The notes under the pieces are model-generated. The model saw only the letters and a program-made list of their open reading frames with translations, was not told the origin of the DNA and searched no databases. The position numbers and the translations under genes were made by a program. From Rallus limicola (Eukaryota; Chordata; Aves; Gruiformes; Rallidae), in contig JAKCOZ010000003.1 of NCBI GenBank assembly GCA_022605955.1, positions 42,868,761 to 42,932,760 on the forward strand: a stretch of 64,000 bases of DNA. Direction: 5' to 3'. Shown here piece after piece: positions 29,901-38,802 of the stretch. Numbering within the stretch: position 1 is the stretch's first letter; each line of letters opens with the position of its first letter.

Positions 29901-32591
29901 GACCAGTCTTGAATCTAATGCACCAGACACAATTACTAGGATTGTCTCTCTTCTGCTTTCTCTCTCAGGCTCCAGGAGAAAGAAGAATCAATTAGCTCTC
30001 AGCAGACTATGACCTTGAAGGATACAGCTTTAAGGGGAATATGCTGAGTAAGACAGAAAAGAGAGGAGAAGAGAAAAGGATTTGGAAACTTGTGGAAGGG
30101 TTCTGGTTCAGAAACGATACATCTGCCACAGAATATGAGATGTGTTAGGGGTTTTTTTTATTATTATTTTTGCACTGGATAAAAAGTTTATCGGCACAAA
30201 AGTGGCTTTCTGAGAACAAGTTACCTCACTCTGCCTGAAATGGAAAAAAGGACACTGAGAAGGAAAAGGGACAAACCAATTTGCAAATGCTACATTCAAA
30301 GCCATCTCTCTGAGAATTTTATAGCTGTCAAAGGCATTCATATAAAAAAAAAAAGTATCACTGATGCAATCTGTCAACCTCTCCAACAAATCTTGCTCTA
30401 CATGAAACACAATGATGTGTTTGAAATGCAGCTGTTTCAAAATCCCCAAGACAGTGCTTTAAAAAAAAAAAAAAAGACGTCTTTAAATACCTCTTTGAAT
30501 TCTTGGGCAGATCTTCTGCCATGTGCTTTTACAGCTATATTTTCTTCTTTTTCTTTGCAGGCAATTGCAGACCCTTGTGTAGTCAGAATTATGTGCCACA
30601 ATGAGAGTAAATACTGTCTACACAACCATCTCTCTCAGAGCATTCCAAACTTGACCTGCTGCTGGTTCTCCCTCTCCTTTCTGCCTGTATCTATCTGGAA
30701 GTCTATGATGTCTTAAAACACATTTATGTTAAGAAAATTAAAACAACAGATGAAAAAAACCCAAACCAGAAAACTCAATCCAATCACCTAATTTCTGGAT
30801 ATCCATTTATTTCCTAGATATGAGCACATCCAAACACAGACAATGGCTTTTTTTTTAGCGACTGCTCCAAAGAATCTTTTCCCACAACCCCCCGCCCCCC
30901 ACCTCCCTTCATTTACTGCAGAGATGAGTTTGTGGAAATTCAAGAGGGTGAGGGTTGTCTTGTCATAACCAGCTTTTGGTTGCTTCTCCCTCTTGCATAA
31001 AAGAAGTCATTTTGACCTGATGGTGGTCCATAACCACTGAGTGAAGTAAAGAATACTGTCATATCTTTAATGTCACATGATATTTGCACTACAAAAAAGA
31101 TTCACTGCATCAAAAATAATAATTTAGAAACCATCACGTAGTATAGTTCTATTTCAACTGCGAAGGTGGTTAAATGTCCCATTAATTCAAGTAATGATGT
31201 CTTACCTCCCACAGACAAAGCCCCCTGTCATTTAACTGTACTGCAATACTTCTCTGTTAGACTGTTTCCATCAGACAAATCACTTTAAATTCAAAGGCTG
31301 GTTGCCACCCATTAGCTAAGCAAAAAGCAGCAGGGTTTCTACAGAACTTAAAATTTTCTTTCGGGGATTTAGAATTGATGTTCAGGCCTGACTCTCAGCT
31401 GGAAGGACCTCCACTGAAATCACGGCAGTTATGCTCATTTTCACCAACAAGGTGGTCAGCCTGAAAAGTTGTATCTAATCCACTTGCCACATTTTCTATT
31501 ATGAGCTAAGTCCCAGTGGGTCTAAACTCTACAGTGAACTTCTGGTGACTTCAGAGCTCCAGGGTGAGATCCAGTATGTACCACCTACAAGGTGGCCATC
31601 CTGCGGCATTACTGGGAAGGCACAAGGGAGAATAAAAGAGATGTGGTCTTGCAAAGCAATTTGTAAGGAACGACGCTGCTCATTCTGATCACTGCAGCTC
31701 TCCAAAGGAAACATCAGCCCTGTGCTCTTGGCACAATGGTGCGTTGATTTCCCTTCTACTAGAGTTGCACAATTTTACAGAGCTCAGGAATTGCTAGCTT
31801 GATCTGATCCAGAGTTGATTGGTTAAAATTATGAATGTCAAAGAAATTACACTTCAGCAATGTGGTACTTTGATGCTTTATGATTGCTACTGGGAAAATA
31901 ATCCAGGTGTCTTGGATATTTTTTCCTTTAAAGATGAGCAAAGACTAATTTGGAGACCGACCCCTCCTGCATCAGACAGAATGCTTTCCTGAAATGCCCT
32001 ACAGAAGTCAGTGAGGCAATGTCTGAGAAACATGTTTAACAAGAATTGATTTGTGGAGGAGAGGAAAGACACAGAGAAATGTGTCCTGTGCTCTAAAGAG
32101 AAAGATCATATGCTAACTGCTAAATTAGTAATTCCTGGTCTCCTGCTTCAAATACGCTGTTGCTCTTTCCCAATGTTCTCCCTGACTGTTTCAGTAGGAT
32201 GACAGGGATGTCTGCCAGCAACAGACTTGAGGAAGGAGGTAGCAGAAATGCTTTGCAGGCAAGACTAAGAAAATGAACACACTTGGAAGATCTAGCACAG
32301 GATGCAAATCAAATTTCTAAGAAAAATATGCTGATAGACCTTGTGGAATAGGTATCAGATAAAGCCTTGAAATAAATCACATAATTCTCTACAAGTCGAT
32401 GCAGAGAAAAGGGTCATACAGACACTTTACAAAGTCCCAAATGAAGCCCTCCATATTGCCTTGTACACTAAGTTCAGAGGTCCTTAGGAGCTCTCCTCAG
32501 AAGGTATCCATGCTATATCTATCCTAGCACATTTAATCTTTGCATGCCAATCCCATGTCATACCCGAGGACAATTGCAGAACAGGTAAGGG
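23973..32591. other. Intronic DNA, homopolymer tracts only
   Basis: Short T or A runs occur near 25138-25150, 30348-30355 and 30461-30474, and a C-rich patch at 30888-30908. No exon was found. In particular I did not see the EGF-like exon (CVNGGEC motif) expected next in NRG1. Confidence 0.55.
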
Positions 32592-32663
32592 TCTCTCTCT
32601 TTTATTTTTTTCTTTTCTTTTCTTTTCCTTTTTCTTTTTCTTTTTTTTTTTTTTTTTTTTTTT
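32592..32663 (-). repeat. A/G-rich tract in the intron just after the type III donor
   Basis: The plus strand is almost pure T and C: (TTTTC)n-like units, then a 23-base T run at 32641-32663. In the NRG1 transcript this is a long A-rich, AG-interrupted tract starting about 36 nt after the exon end. It is low-complexity sequence. The pure A end could be a retroposon tail, but I see no retroposon body or target duplication. Confidence 0.9.
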
Positions 32664-32692
32664 AAGGAAAAACAAAGAAACACGTAGCTTCT

Positions 32693-32698
32693 ACTTAC
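32693..32698 (-). other. NRG1: 5' splice donor of the type III exon
   Basis: The minus strand reads CTTT|GTAAGT, with the intron starting at 32698. The six intron bases match the U1 consensus perfectly. The split leaves a single T of a Ser codon, which agrees with the known phase of the CRD-to-EGF junction. A U-rich stretch follows within 30 nt, then a long A/G tract. Confidence 0.93.
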
Positions 32699-33326
32699 AA
32701 AGTTTTGGAGCAGCTTGGAGATTGGTTTCTGTTGCTTGTGCCTGAGATGCAGTGGTAGGCTCCAGGGCGGGTGGTGACAGTGAAGGTGCAGCAGAGGACA
32801 ACAACCCAACATCTAGGATGCGGTTATACAGAGAAGGCTGGAGGAATGGTTTGGAGGGCACGAGCGAGCTGTCAGTTTGCACTGTCACTTCAGCCTTGCT
32901 TTTGGGGCTAGGTACAGGGAAGGGCGAGGCATATACCTCCGAAGGCACCCAGGCAGACAGAGCTGTAGGATCCACAGCGCTCTTTGGGTCTTGTCCTATC
33001 CTCCCAGGGTCAAGGTGGGTAGGAGAGTCATACTCAAAAATCTTGTCCACAAAGACCCACTTGAGGCCAGCAATGCAGAGGCAAAGGCTGAGCAGGCAAG
33101 CCAGGATAGGGGCGATGCAGATCTTTTCAGAGTTGAGGCAGCCCTTCAGTCGCTCTGCCTCCAGGCATACACAGCAGGTCGCAGCAAGGCCTGCTATCCC
33201 CTGGACCCCCCTGTCCTCTCTTTGGGTCCCCGGCATGTTCTCCTCAGCTGGGAGCCCGTTGAGGGACGCATCAGGGCTCAGCTGAGCTGAGGGGCTGGGG
33301 AAAGTGTCAGCAGCTACTTCAGACAT
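32699..33326 (-). CDS. NRG1: Neuregulin-1 type III (CRD/SMDF) first coding exon
   Basis: This exon encodes 209 codons plus one base of the next codon, the N-terminal part of type III neuregulin-1, a membrane-anchored ErbB ligand precursor. The peptide begins MSEVAADTFPSPSAQ. It has a cysteine-rich stretch at about residues 50-84 (Cys at 51, 52, 54, 63, 70, 77, 82, 84). Within it lies a hydrophobic membrane segment at about 69-93 (ICIAPILACLLSLCLC, then IAGLKWVFV), followed by the family signature VDKIFEYDSPTHLDPG. The Ser/Thr/Pro-rich stalk ends at TETNLQAAPKL. ATG 33326 is chosen because it gives the conserved MSEVAA start, has A at -3, and follows an in-frame TGA at 33338-33336. The exon ends at 32699 before GTAAGT, in phase 1, matching the Ser codon that opens the EGF-containing exon in known NRG1. 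In the family, the CRD keeps the protein membrane-tethered after BACE1/ADAM cleavage, for axon-to-Schwann-cell signalling. The EGF domain and the rest lie outside what I can see. Confidence 0.97.
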
Positions 33327-33336
33327 GTTCAAGCAT
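33319..33336 (-). other. Upstream ORF 3 overlapping the NRG1 start codon
   Basis: The ATG at 33336 lies 10 nt before the NRG1 ATG in another frame. Its five-codon frame ends at TGA 33321-33319, just past the NRG1 start. Its context is weak (T at -3, C at +4), so most ribosomes should scan past it. An overlapping uORF of this kind can dampen translation of the main frame. Confidence 0.35.
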
Positions 33337-33351
33337 CAACTCTCAAACAGC

Positions 33352-33387
33352 TCACCTCCAAAAGGCCTTAACTCTATAACAGTCCAT
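33352..33387 (-). other. Upstream ORF 2 (11 codons), good Kozak context
   Basis: The ATG at 33387 sits in GTAATGG, with G at both -3 and +4, a favourable initiation context. The frame has 11 codons and ends in TGA at 33354-33352, 25 nt before the NRG1 ATG. It starts only two bases inside the candidate exon that begins at 33389, so it would be kept in spliced and unspliced leaders. Confidence 0.35.
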
Positions 33388-33444
33388 TACTGTGAGACAC
33401 AGACAAAAAGAGATGGTAGTAATAGTCACAGTGCTCTGCTAAAA

Positions 33445-33489
33445 TCACAGAGTGGGAGTCAACAAAAGGTCCGAGCTCAGCAGCATCAT
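33445..33489 (-). other. Upstream ORF 1 (14 codons) in the leader
   Basis: Two adjacent ATGs (33489 and 33486) open a 14-codon frame that stops at TGA 33447-33445. The first ATG has T at -3 (weak) and the second has A at -3. This uORF is absent from the message if the leader is spliced with the acceptor at 33390. It is short and conservation is unknown. Confidence 0.3.
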
Positions 33490-33604
33490 CCAAACTGAAG
33501 AGGAGTAATGCACAGGAAAAACAAGATCCCCTCTATCCCTCCCTGCCCTTGAGCCCTCTGTCGCTCTCTCTGCCTCTCGGAAGCAAGAGTAGCTTCGCTT
33601 TTAC

Positions 33605-33633
33605 TGAGCTCCCGTTTGCTGGCCACTTTTATA
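33605..33633 (-). promoter_or_regulatory. NRG1: Candidate TATA/Inr core promoter for type III NRG1
   Basis: The minus strand has TATAAAAG at 33633-33626 and an initiator-like TCAGT whose A is 33605, 28 nt downstream of the first T of the TATA box. That spacing is normal for a TATA-driven start. An inverted CCAAT box lies further upstream at 33786-33790. The position, about 280 nt before the first coding exon, suits a dedicated type III promoter. The motif match is seen; promoter use is inferred. Confidence 0.45.
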
Positions 33634-33818
33634 ATTCCTTAAACACCTCTCACGCAATTCCGGCTCTTCTGCGGGAGGGAAGAAACATCTCCCCAAAAGC
33701 AAGCACAACAAAACAAAACAGGGGGAAGGAGAGTGAGGAGAGAAAGAAAACCACAAACACGGAACAAATTGATGGATTAAGTGAACCAATAGCCCAGAGC
33801 GAAAGGCAAGACTCTCAC

Positions 33819-34460
33819 CTTGAGCATCTGAGGCTGGTATCTGCTTAGACGAGGAAAACAATTGTCATGCGGTAGAAGGAGCAAAAGCAAAATCTCTAAC
33901 AACAGCGGCAGCGGCAGAAGTGACAGTAGCAGCAGCATCCTGTCGTGTTACAGCGGCGGCTGAAAGAGGCTGAATCATTACAGAGCAGCAGGTGCTCGCT
34001 GTCTGAGCATCACTGCAAACAATATCATTACACAGAGGTTTGAAAGGAAGAGCGATGCCAAGACGGTGGTAACTCCCTTTCTCTCCCCTCCCTCTTTGTC
34101 CTTCTTGAACGCTCATTCACTTTCCTCCTTCCCCCCCACCCCCCCACCCCCCGCCCTCCCACCCCGCTCCCCCAGCCCCCTCGCAGCCTGTTTCCCTGAT
34201 GTACAGACTCACTCCTTCCTCCCCCACCCTACCCCCGCCCTCTGCAGGGCTGGTCTGAGGGAAATCAGTACACCCAGCAACGCAGGACTGTCAGTGACTT
34301 CCTATTTTATCCAATTAGGAGGAATAAAGGCCATCAAATCAAAGGGAGGGAGCGGGCGGGCGCGCAACTCCAGCCCGCTCCCTCTCTCCAGCCGGAGCGC
34401 GGCCGGAGGCGGCGGCCATCGATGACACACGGTCCTCCGGCGAGGACCGGGTGTCGGTAG
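33819..34460 (-). promoter_or_regulatory. NRG1: Proximal CpG-rich promoter block, likely upstream leader exon
   Basis: The block is clearly richer in G+C and CpG than its surroundings. The densest part is 34345-34460 (GCGGGCGGGCGCGC and GCGCGGCCGGAGG runs), with repeated GCGGC around 33905-33960. A TATA-like GGATAAAAT occurs on the minus strand at 34312-34304, next to a CCAAT/ATTGG box at 34311-34315. With the donor at 33819|33818 this could be a promoter plus a first non-coding exon. No start site can be fixed from sequence alone. Confidence 0.5.
34131..34180 (-). repeat. G-run array, strong G-quadruplex potential
   Basis: The plus strand holds C-runs of 7, 7, 6, 3, 3, 4, 5 and 5 separated by one to three bases, so the minus (NRG1 sense) strand carries eight closely spaced G-runs. 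A second cluster (C5, C3, C5, C3) lies at 34221-34240. Both are inside the proximal CpG-rich block. Confidence 0.75.
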
Positions 34461-36499
34461 GAGCTCTTCGGGTTGGTTTGGGCTCGCTCAGTCGGATATT
34501 TGATCTCTCCCAGGGGGAGGACTGCTTTCCAGCAGCAGTTTCTCCCTGTCTGACACCTAGAGACAGCTTTTCTTTCCAAGCCCCTGAGTAAGTTTTGTTC
34601 ACTAGGAATAATGCTGGGATGCATCTTAGGTCAAGAAGAACAAGAAAGAAAAAAAATCCCAAAACATTCCTTCTGACAAATTTGCATTCAACATATTACA
34701 AAGAAGTCTGCATTTTTTCTTTTTTTATATTCCTTTTTCCAACCTCATTTCCAAAACCGAAAAAGGAAAGACTTCACACTGAATCCAGCTACTGAAAAAG
34801 CAAAGACTTCACACTAAAGTCAGCTCCTGAACATACTTTTCAAGAGCTGGCATGTTGCTGTCACAGATCCTCACTCCCCCTTATACTTAAAAAAAAAAAA
34901 AAAAAATTATTAACAAGGCTTCAGCTTTGTTCTTAAAGTTGTCTATCATTTCTCACCTCTAGTAACACCTAGCACTAAATCCCATGTCTACTGGTGACTG
35001 TAATGCGGGGATAAATCAAAGGTACAGTTAACATAGTGAAAGTCAGATTAGGACCCACTCTATTCCCTGTCTCTTCTGTCTCCCACAGAAAAGTACACCT
35101 GTGTAGCAATGCAGACGTACATAAAGAAAGAGAGGGGCTTTTAACACAATTGCTGGTTCCTTGGAGTTCATAAAAATCTTTTGCATTATAGTTTGGCAGC
35201 ATGAATCCCCCATTCTCCTTAGTATAAATGGTTGCAGGATGCATAATGAAACAAAGAATCAGACACTGAAATATGCCATGAACTTATTTTTGCTGGTGCC
35301 ATAGTCAGGCATTTGAAAGGTAATTTCCATTGCAGTTACGTGTCTTTGGTAGTAACAAAAAAGACATCTGTCCCTACCCATCTCCTCTCTCTGATTCCAC
35401 TCTCTCCTCCCACTGACTTCCATAGGAACATTAGTAGCATTCATATAAAAAAAGACTTATCAAGATCTCAATGAATCCCGTAGTATTTTCACAGACTCAT
35501 GTCAAGGACTAATTGATGGATGTCTGATCACAAGCTTCCTGTGAGTCTGTAGTAGCCAACTGAAGTAATAATGATGATACTACATTGAAGTGCCTGGAGA
35601 ATTTACCTTAAAGCACAGTCAGTGATAACACTCTCCGGAAGAATGTAGAAAGATAAATCATCATACAATCTAGTCTACATTACCACTGAAGTGTCCAGTC
35701 CTCAGGTTAATGATGTGATCAGTAACCGCATACAGAATGAACAACTTGCATTGTATGTTTACATATGTGACTCCTCTTATTACAAAGTACAGGTACTGGT
35801 AGTATTCTGCATGAGTGCAGCCTCTTTCAAGTTTCACAAAACCTATTTCAAGCAGCAGCAACAACACAGATGCAGTGGAAAGGGTAACATCACAGCAACA
35901 TTGCTAAGACAGATGTGATAGTCTGTGGGTACAAGTAAGCAAGGTTTCCAGGAAAAGGATAAATCTCTTATTAGATTAACTGATATATCTGGGAAAACAA
36001 GATATGCTTTTGCACACACAAGTTGCTCCTCCGGTGTGAAGCTGAAGCATCACTCTTCAAAGTAATGCGCAAGTTGAGAACCAACTGGGAACATTCTCTT
36101 CATTGCACAGATGAGATACTACAGCATCTGAGTGCTTGGCACAAGCTTTTAAAAATGTCTCGCCTTCTTTATCCACGTGTGCTTTTTCAACCTTCCTATT
36201 TCCAGGGAAACAACTTTCCTTGCTGCTCTGAGCTTGTGTTTAATCCACTGCCCTGTCTACATTTCCCTGCACCAGGCAAACTACTAATTTTCAGTCTTCT
36301 GTCTGACTACTGTCCAGCCTGTCCGCATTTAGCTGCTCTGCTTTAAACCACGTTTTTGCTTTCTTCACATCATTCTAGAGATGAGGTAAATAGGAATGTG
36401 TGTGGAGATCTTGCACCTCTCTTACAAAGCTTACCATGAAGTTAAAGTAATCATGCACAACGCTACATAGCCTGACAGAGAGAAGGATTGTTACCGGTT
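34461..36499. other. DNA between two CpG-rich islands
   Basis: A poly(A) run near 34888-34905 and a tandem 35-bp duplication at 34759-34828 are the only clear structures. Frames are short. No exon was recognised. Confidence 0.55.
34759..34828. repeat. 35-bp tandem duplication, two copies
   Basis: The units at 34759-34793 and 34794-34828 abut exactly. Both contain AAAGACTTCACACT, and they differ at 5 of 35 positions. The difference suggests an older duplication or partial decay. Confidence 0.9.
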
Positions 36500-37300
36500 C
36501 TGACCACGGGCTGCCGCCTCTCTGTGCACAATGCCCCGTGGAACCTCAGAGCCTCTTCTCCCACGAGCCCTATGAGGTCGCTTCCCGGAGCTCCCCCTGC
36601 ATGTGGGTGCTTTGCCCCCTCCTCACCGCCGGCGAGGCCGTGAACTCGCAGGGACCGGGCAAGGGCTATGCCAAAGGGGTCTCGCCTGCCTGCCTGCCTG
36701 CCTGCCTGCCTCCCCCTGTCGTGCTCTCCCTCCTCCCCCAGCCTCCTCCTCCTCCGTCCTCTCGGCTAAATGGCGCCAGGACAGCTTCTGCTACCTCCGC
36801 TGCTTTTTCATTCTCTTCTCCATCGGCCAGGGCCCAGCCTGCCTGCACCATCTCCTCCCGGCAGGCAGCCACTCCAGCCCCTCCCGCCGCCTCCGCGGCC
36901 GCAGCATCTCCGTGGGGCCTGGCTCCCCTCCAGGCTGCAGTACCCTCCTCTGCTGCAGGTCCCTTCCCCCGCGGCACCTCCAGACCTGGCGCGCAGGATG
37001 CCTGCTTCAGCATCGCGCCAGTTCTGCTCAGACCTCCTCCTCGCGTCCCCCTCCCCAGGGAAGCCCGCGGAGCCGCTCTGCCCCCAGCCTTCCCCCGCCC
37101 CCGCTGGAGCTGCGGGGTGCTGGGGCTTGCGTCGAGAGGAGAAAGGCGGCACCCTGCCTTCGGAGTTGCCTGGCGGCTCCCGTTGCTCCCTGGCCAACAA
37201 GGGAGAAAGGCAATGCTGAATCATCGGCCAGACTGCTTCCCTGGCCCGGCTCCGCAGGTGGCCGAAGCCCGGGGCTGCGGCGATGCTGACACCCGATACC
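36500..37300. promoter_or_regulatory. CpG-rich island upstream of the type III exon
   Basis: CpG and G+C density rise sharply here, with CGGCCG, GCGCG and CCGCGG motifs. The island lies about 3.2-4 kb upstream of the type III ATG on the NRG1 strand. Long frames on both strands (for example plus 36538-37389 and minus 36808-37569) are low-complexity Pro/Ala/Ser or Gly/Arg frames caused by base composition and look non-coding. The island may be an alternative NRG1 promoter, the start of an antisense RNA, or an enhancer island. Confidence 0.6.
36684..36711. repeat. (CCTG)n microsatellite
   Basis: Six to seven perfect tetranucleotide units inside the CpG-rich island. Confidence 0.9.
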
Positions 37301-38772
37301 TCACGGGGCTGCCTCCTCTGAGCACCTTTTGGATCTGGATTGGTAAAGGAGGATGCTGCCTTTCGTGCCAGCTCTCGTGGCTGTGGTAAAGGCTCATGGT
37401 GTCTCCCTTTGCGTCTGATGATATGACCATAAACTAGTTTGCTGTTTTTGGGGTTCCCTTCTGCTCCCTGTCCCCCCAGCAATACAGAAATACTTTCTTG
37501 TATCTGCAGTCTTGAGCCTTTTACATTTCTGTAGTGACATGCTAGCACTGCCATTCCATGTCTAAACATGGGGTTTGACCCAGCCTGGAGGAGAAGAGTA
37601 TCTTGGAAAAGAGCCAGCTATTGGTTAACAGAAAGGGAGACCCTGGAGGAAACAAGAGGGAGCATAACCTTGGAGGTATCAAAATTTTACTAGAGTAGCC
37701 CACTGGTGGGCAATATGGAAGGATAAGGAAGGAAATCACTTGCCTGTTTGTAATTAGGTTAGATCCTTGTGCAAAGATTTATTTTTGATTATTATGTGGC
37801 TTGGGTCTCTCTGGCTTAGAGGGAAAAGTAGTGTGATTCTACACTAATGAAGCTAATCTGTGACTGAGATTTGGACTCTTGCCATATATAAGTGACAGGC
37901 TGAAACTTAGAGGCTTACAAAACTGTAATTTTATTTTGTAGAGCGCTTTTTGCAAAGAATCAAGTGTTATTTTGCTAAATTCCACTCCCAAAACATTCAA
38001 GCAGAGACACAAAGCCAAAGTCAGCATTAACCTCCAGCCTGTGATAAAGATGAACAAGCTGTATCTGGTTCTCCAGTTTTTTAAAAAGAGGCTGATTTCA
38101 TATTACCAAAGAGCAGAGGACCATTCTCTCTGGCCAAACACAAAGATGTGAATAAAGCTTAAATAGATATCTGATCATAACTCACAACATTTTGCAAATT
38201 AGGTGCAGCAAGTAACCATTTAACTTGGCTGACCCTTTGGTCATGCCATCATCAGACCCAAACCTGCTGAAGATTTTGCAAATTAGGCTTGTCAAGTCAT
38301 TCACATGGAAGCCATTGGATTTCAAATATCCATCTGCTTTTAATAAAGTCCCAGTAGTCCACGAAAAGATTCCCTAAATAATATCTACTTCACTGCAACT
38401 ATTGATACATTAGGAAAGTAGAATATGTATCCAGAAGTGGTTATTCATGGGTCTGCCGGATCACAGTTTAAGAAAGGATGCTCAAAGGGCTACACATCAA
38501 TGTAGGGAAAGTGATGTCCCCCAAGACCACTTCTTTCCTTTAAGATGCCAAATTCTCAGAAAGAACCAGCAATATGCAGTATCAACTGCTTCATATGTTT
38601 GATTGCACTTTCTTTTTTTTATACATTGAGAAATAAGAAACTTTGTAACAAAGAAGCTAAAAAGAAAAAAAATGCATGATCATTAACAAGAGATTGATGA
38701 GGAAGATAAAAGGATCTCTTTTTATTGATTGCAGGCACTTTCTTCAAATTAAATAAGTGCACTATTTAAAGA

Positions 38773-38802
38773 TGTGTGTGTGTGTCTGTGTGTGTGTGTG
38801 TG
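38773..38802. repeat. (TG)n microsatellite
   Basis: About 15 dinucleotide units with one TC interruption. Confidence 0.95.

Larger units (their letters stand above)
33327..33605 (-). other. NRG1: Putative 5' leader of unspliced type III NRG1 mRNA
   Basis: This is the stretch between a predicted transcription start at about 33605 and the ATG at 33326. It is 279 nt if unspliced. It contains four upstream ATG codons (two of them adjacent) forming three short ORFs, a splice-acceptor-like site and a donor-like site. The start is inferred only from core-promoter motifs; no transcript is available here. Confidence 0.45.
33390..33818 (-). other. NRG1: Candidate 429-nt leader intron
   Basis: On the minus strand CAAG|GTGAGA forms a strong donor with the intron starting at 33818. 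A pyrimidine-rich run ending in CACAG forms a good acceptor at 33391-33390. Splicing would join a non-coding exon from the CpG-rich block (above 33818) to the coding exon at 33389. It would remove the TATA-like promoter and uORF 1. Both sites are seen; their pairing is inference. A second donor-like site, GGAG|GTGAGC at 33355, lies between the acceptor and the ATG. Confidence 0.35.

Noticed and set aside
32484..32812. Lysine-rich minus frames
   Set aside because: They are translations of the A-rich intronic tract running past the splice donor.
32752..33285. 177-codon plus-strand frame (and a 137-codon one at 32877-33290) antisense to the NRG1 exon
   Set aside because: They are shadows of the real exon; the minus frame gives a clearly recognisable NRG1 peptide.
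36538..37569. Long frames on both strands in the CpG-rich island (283, 228 and 253 codons)
   Set aside because: Their peptides are low-complexity Pro/Ala/Ser or Gly/Arg strings produced by GC-rich DNA with few stops, and they overlap each other on opposite strands.
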